Positions 41,248 to 41,449 of a stretch of DNA of 41,449 nt are shown here, one piece after another. Within the stretch, counting starts at the first letter, position 1, and each line of letters starts with the position of its first letter. The notes beneath the pieces are model-generated. The model did not search any database. It worked only from the letters and a program-made list of their open reading frames with translations, and was not told the DNA's origin. A program made the position numbers and the translations under genes. This DNA is from JAZNGX01 sp045576675. GTDB taxonomy: Bacteria > Bacillota > Clostridia > Monoglobales > Firm-18. The stretch is taken from the NCBI GenBank assembly GCA_045576675.1, contig JAZNGX010000156.1, forward strand, positions 1-41,449, in the 5' to 3' direction.

Positions 41248-41449
41248 TTGACAGGGCGGGGTTCAGAGAATACAGCTCTTCATTATACCTGTTTTTATAT
41301 TCCTTTTCAAACACAAAGCTCCACGGAATACCATTTCTTGAAATCTGAGGCTCATCAGTAAAAAAACCCTCAATATCGTTACCATATTTTTTATAATATG
41401 GTTCATATGCAACTTCAATAAATTTTTTTATAACAGTTTTATCTAAAGT
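41231..41449 (-). pseudogene. Glycoside hydrolase fragment, 3' end cut by the IS element
   Basis: An open minus-strand frame enters from beyond the window end and codes for about 65 residues that look like a large glycoside hydrolase (GH106-like or a related (beta/alpha)8 family). KKFIEVAYEPYYKKYG is followed by GFFTDEPQI, where the acidic residues are typical of such catalytic sites, then GIPWSF and FEKEYKNRYNEEL. At 41253 the frame runs into the IS right end and stops in the inverted repeat at 41231-41233. The rest of the gene is not found left of the IS. Confidence 0.65.

Larger units (their letters stand above)
39559..41253 (+). mobile_element. IS3-family insertion sequence
   Basis: Two overlapping ORFs with a frameshift signal lie between imperfect inverted repeats. 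The right tip ends in TTGACA at 41248-41253. The left tip is uncertain: the repeat core starts at 39564, but the outermost bases do not match the right tip well. No target-site duplication could be shown. The size is about 1.7 kb, somewhat long for the IS150 group, because OrfA is large. Confidence 0.8.

Noticed and set aside
39534..41254. TGACAG at 39534 and 41249 as a target-site duplication of the IS
   Set aside because: The right copy lies mostly inside the inverted repeat tip, so it cannot be duplicated target; chance or microhomology is more likely.
41137..41361. Plus-strand frame running out of OrfB across the IS end
   Set aside because: It crosses the IS boundary and opposes the hydrolase fragment; no start site or family match.
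1..41449. CRISPR array, rRNA or tRNA genes
   Set aside because: No regular spacer-repeat pattern and no tRNA- or rRNA-like segment was seen in the intergenic stretches.

Overview
The window is AT-rich DNA with mostly short-spaced or overlapping co-directional genes. It fits a low-GC Firmicute of class Clostridia, most like an uncultured gut Oscillospirales-type anaerobe. The reasons are the yicC-remA-gmk-rpoZ cluster, a type III glutamine synthetase, a BofA protein, the ymfF/ymfH-type M16 pair, the CdaA/CdaR pair and strong AGGAGG-type ribosome binding sites with several TTG/GTG starts. The species cannot be fixed from sequence reading alone.

Region by region. 1-168: AT-rich non-coding DNA able to form a long imperfect hairpin just ahead of coaD. 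169-3871: core housekeeping genes (coaD, a coiled-coil protein, trmB, yicC, remA, gmk, rpoZ). 3929-5365: an ACT-ACT-metallo-beta-lactamase fusion. 5413-6492 (minus): a secreted protein with two stalk-like repeats. 6610-13827: an MFS transporter, then a tight cluster holding a DacA-like protein that has lost its catalytic serine, diadenylate cyclase cdaA, its regulator cdaR, a COG2509-type flavoprotein, an orphan alpha subunit of a class I Fe-S hydratase, and hpf. 13854-15883: an AraC regulator divergent from a GH172 (DUF2961) glycosidase. 15982-20800: glnN, purF, rsmE and a small membrane protein. 20864-25319: the M16 pair, bofA, an ECF S component (minus) and tsaD. 25320-28660: a regulatory region with a palindrome over a good promoter, then aconitase and isocitrate dehydrogenase, the oxidative TCA arm leading to 2-oxoglutarate. 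28669-35093: mfd, a DUF5685 protein, a J-domain protein with a cysteine-rich tail, a membrane protein and a PrsA-type foldase.

From about 35131 to the end the window is accessory DNA. A prophage remnant keeps only the packaging end (short TerS-like ORF, large terminase, small membrane protein, P22-type portal). Directly after the portal lie the C-terminal half of a barnase-type RNase and an intact barstar-type inhibitor. This is the place where a MuF-type polymorphic toxin gene normally sits in such phages, so the pair looks like the scar of one. An IS3-family element with an A7 frameshift signal follows. It abuts the broken 3' end of a minus-strand glycoside hydrolase gene whose missing part is not on the other side, which points to an IS-linked rearrangement.

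The observations most worth a second look are the barnase/barstar scar, the active-site-less DacA homologue beside cdaA, the palindromic operator and repeat array before the aconitase operon, the orphan hydratase subunit, the DUF5685/Cys-rich J-protein pair and the hairpin ahead of coaD.
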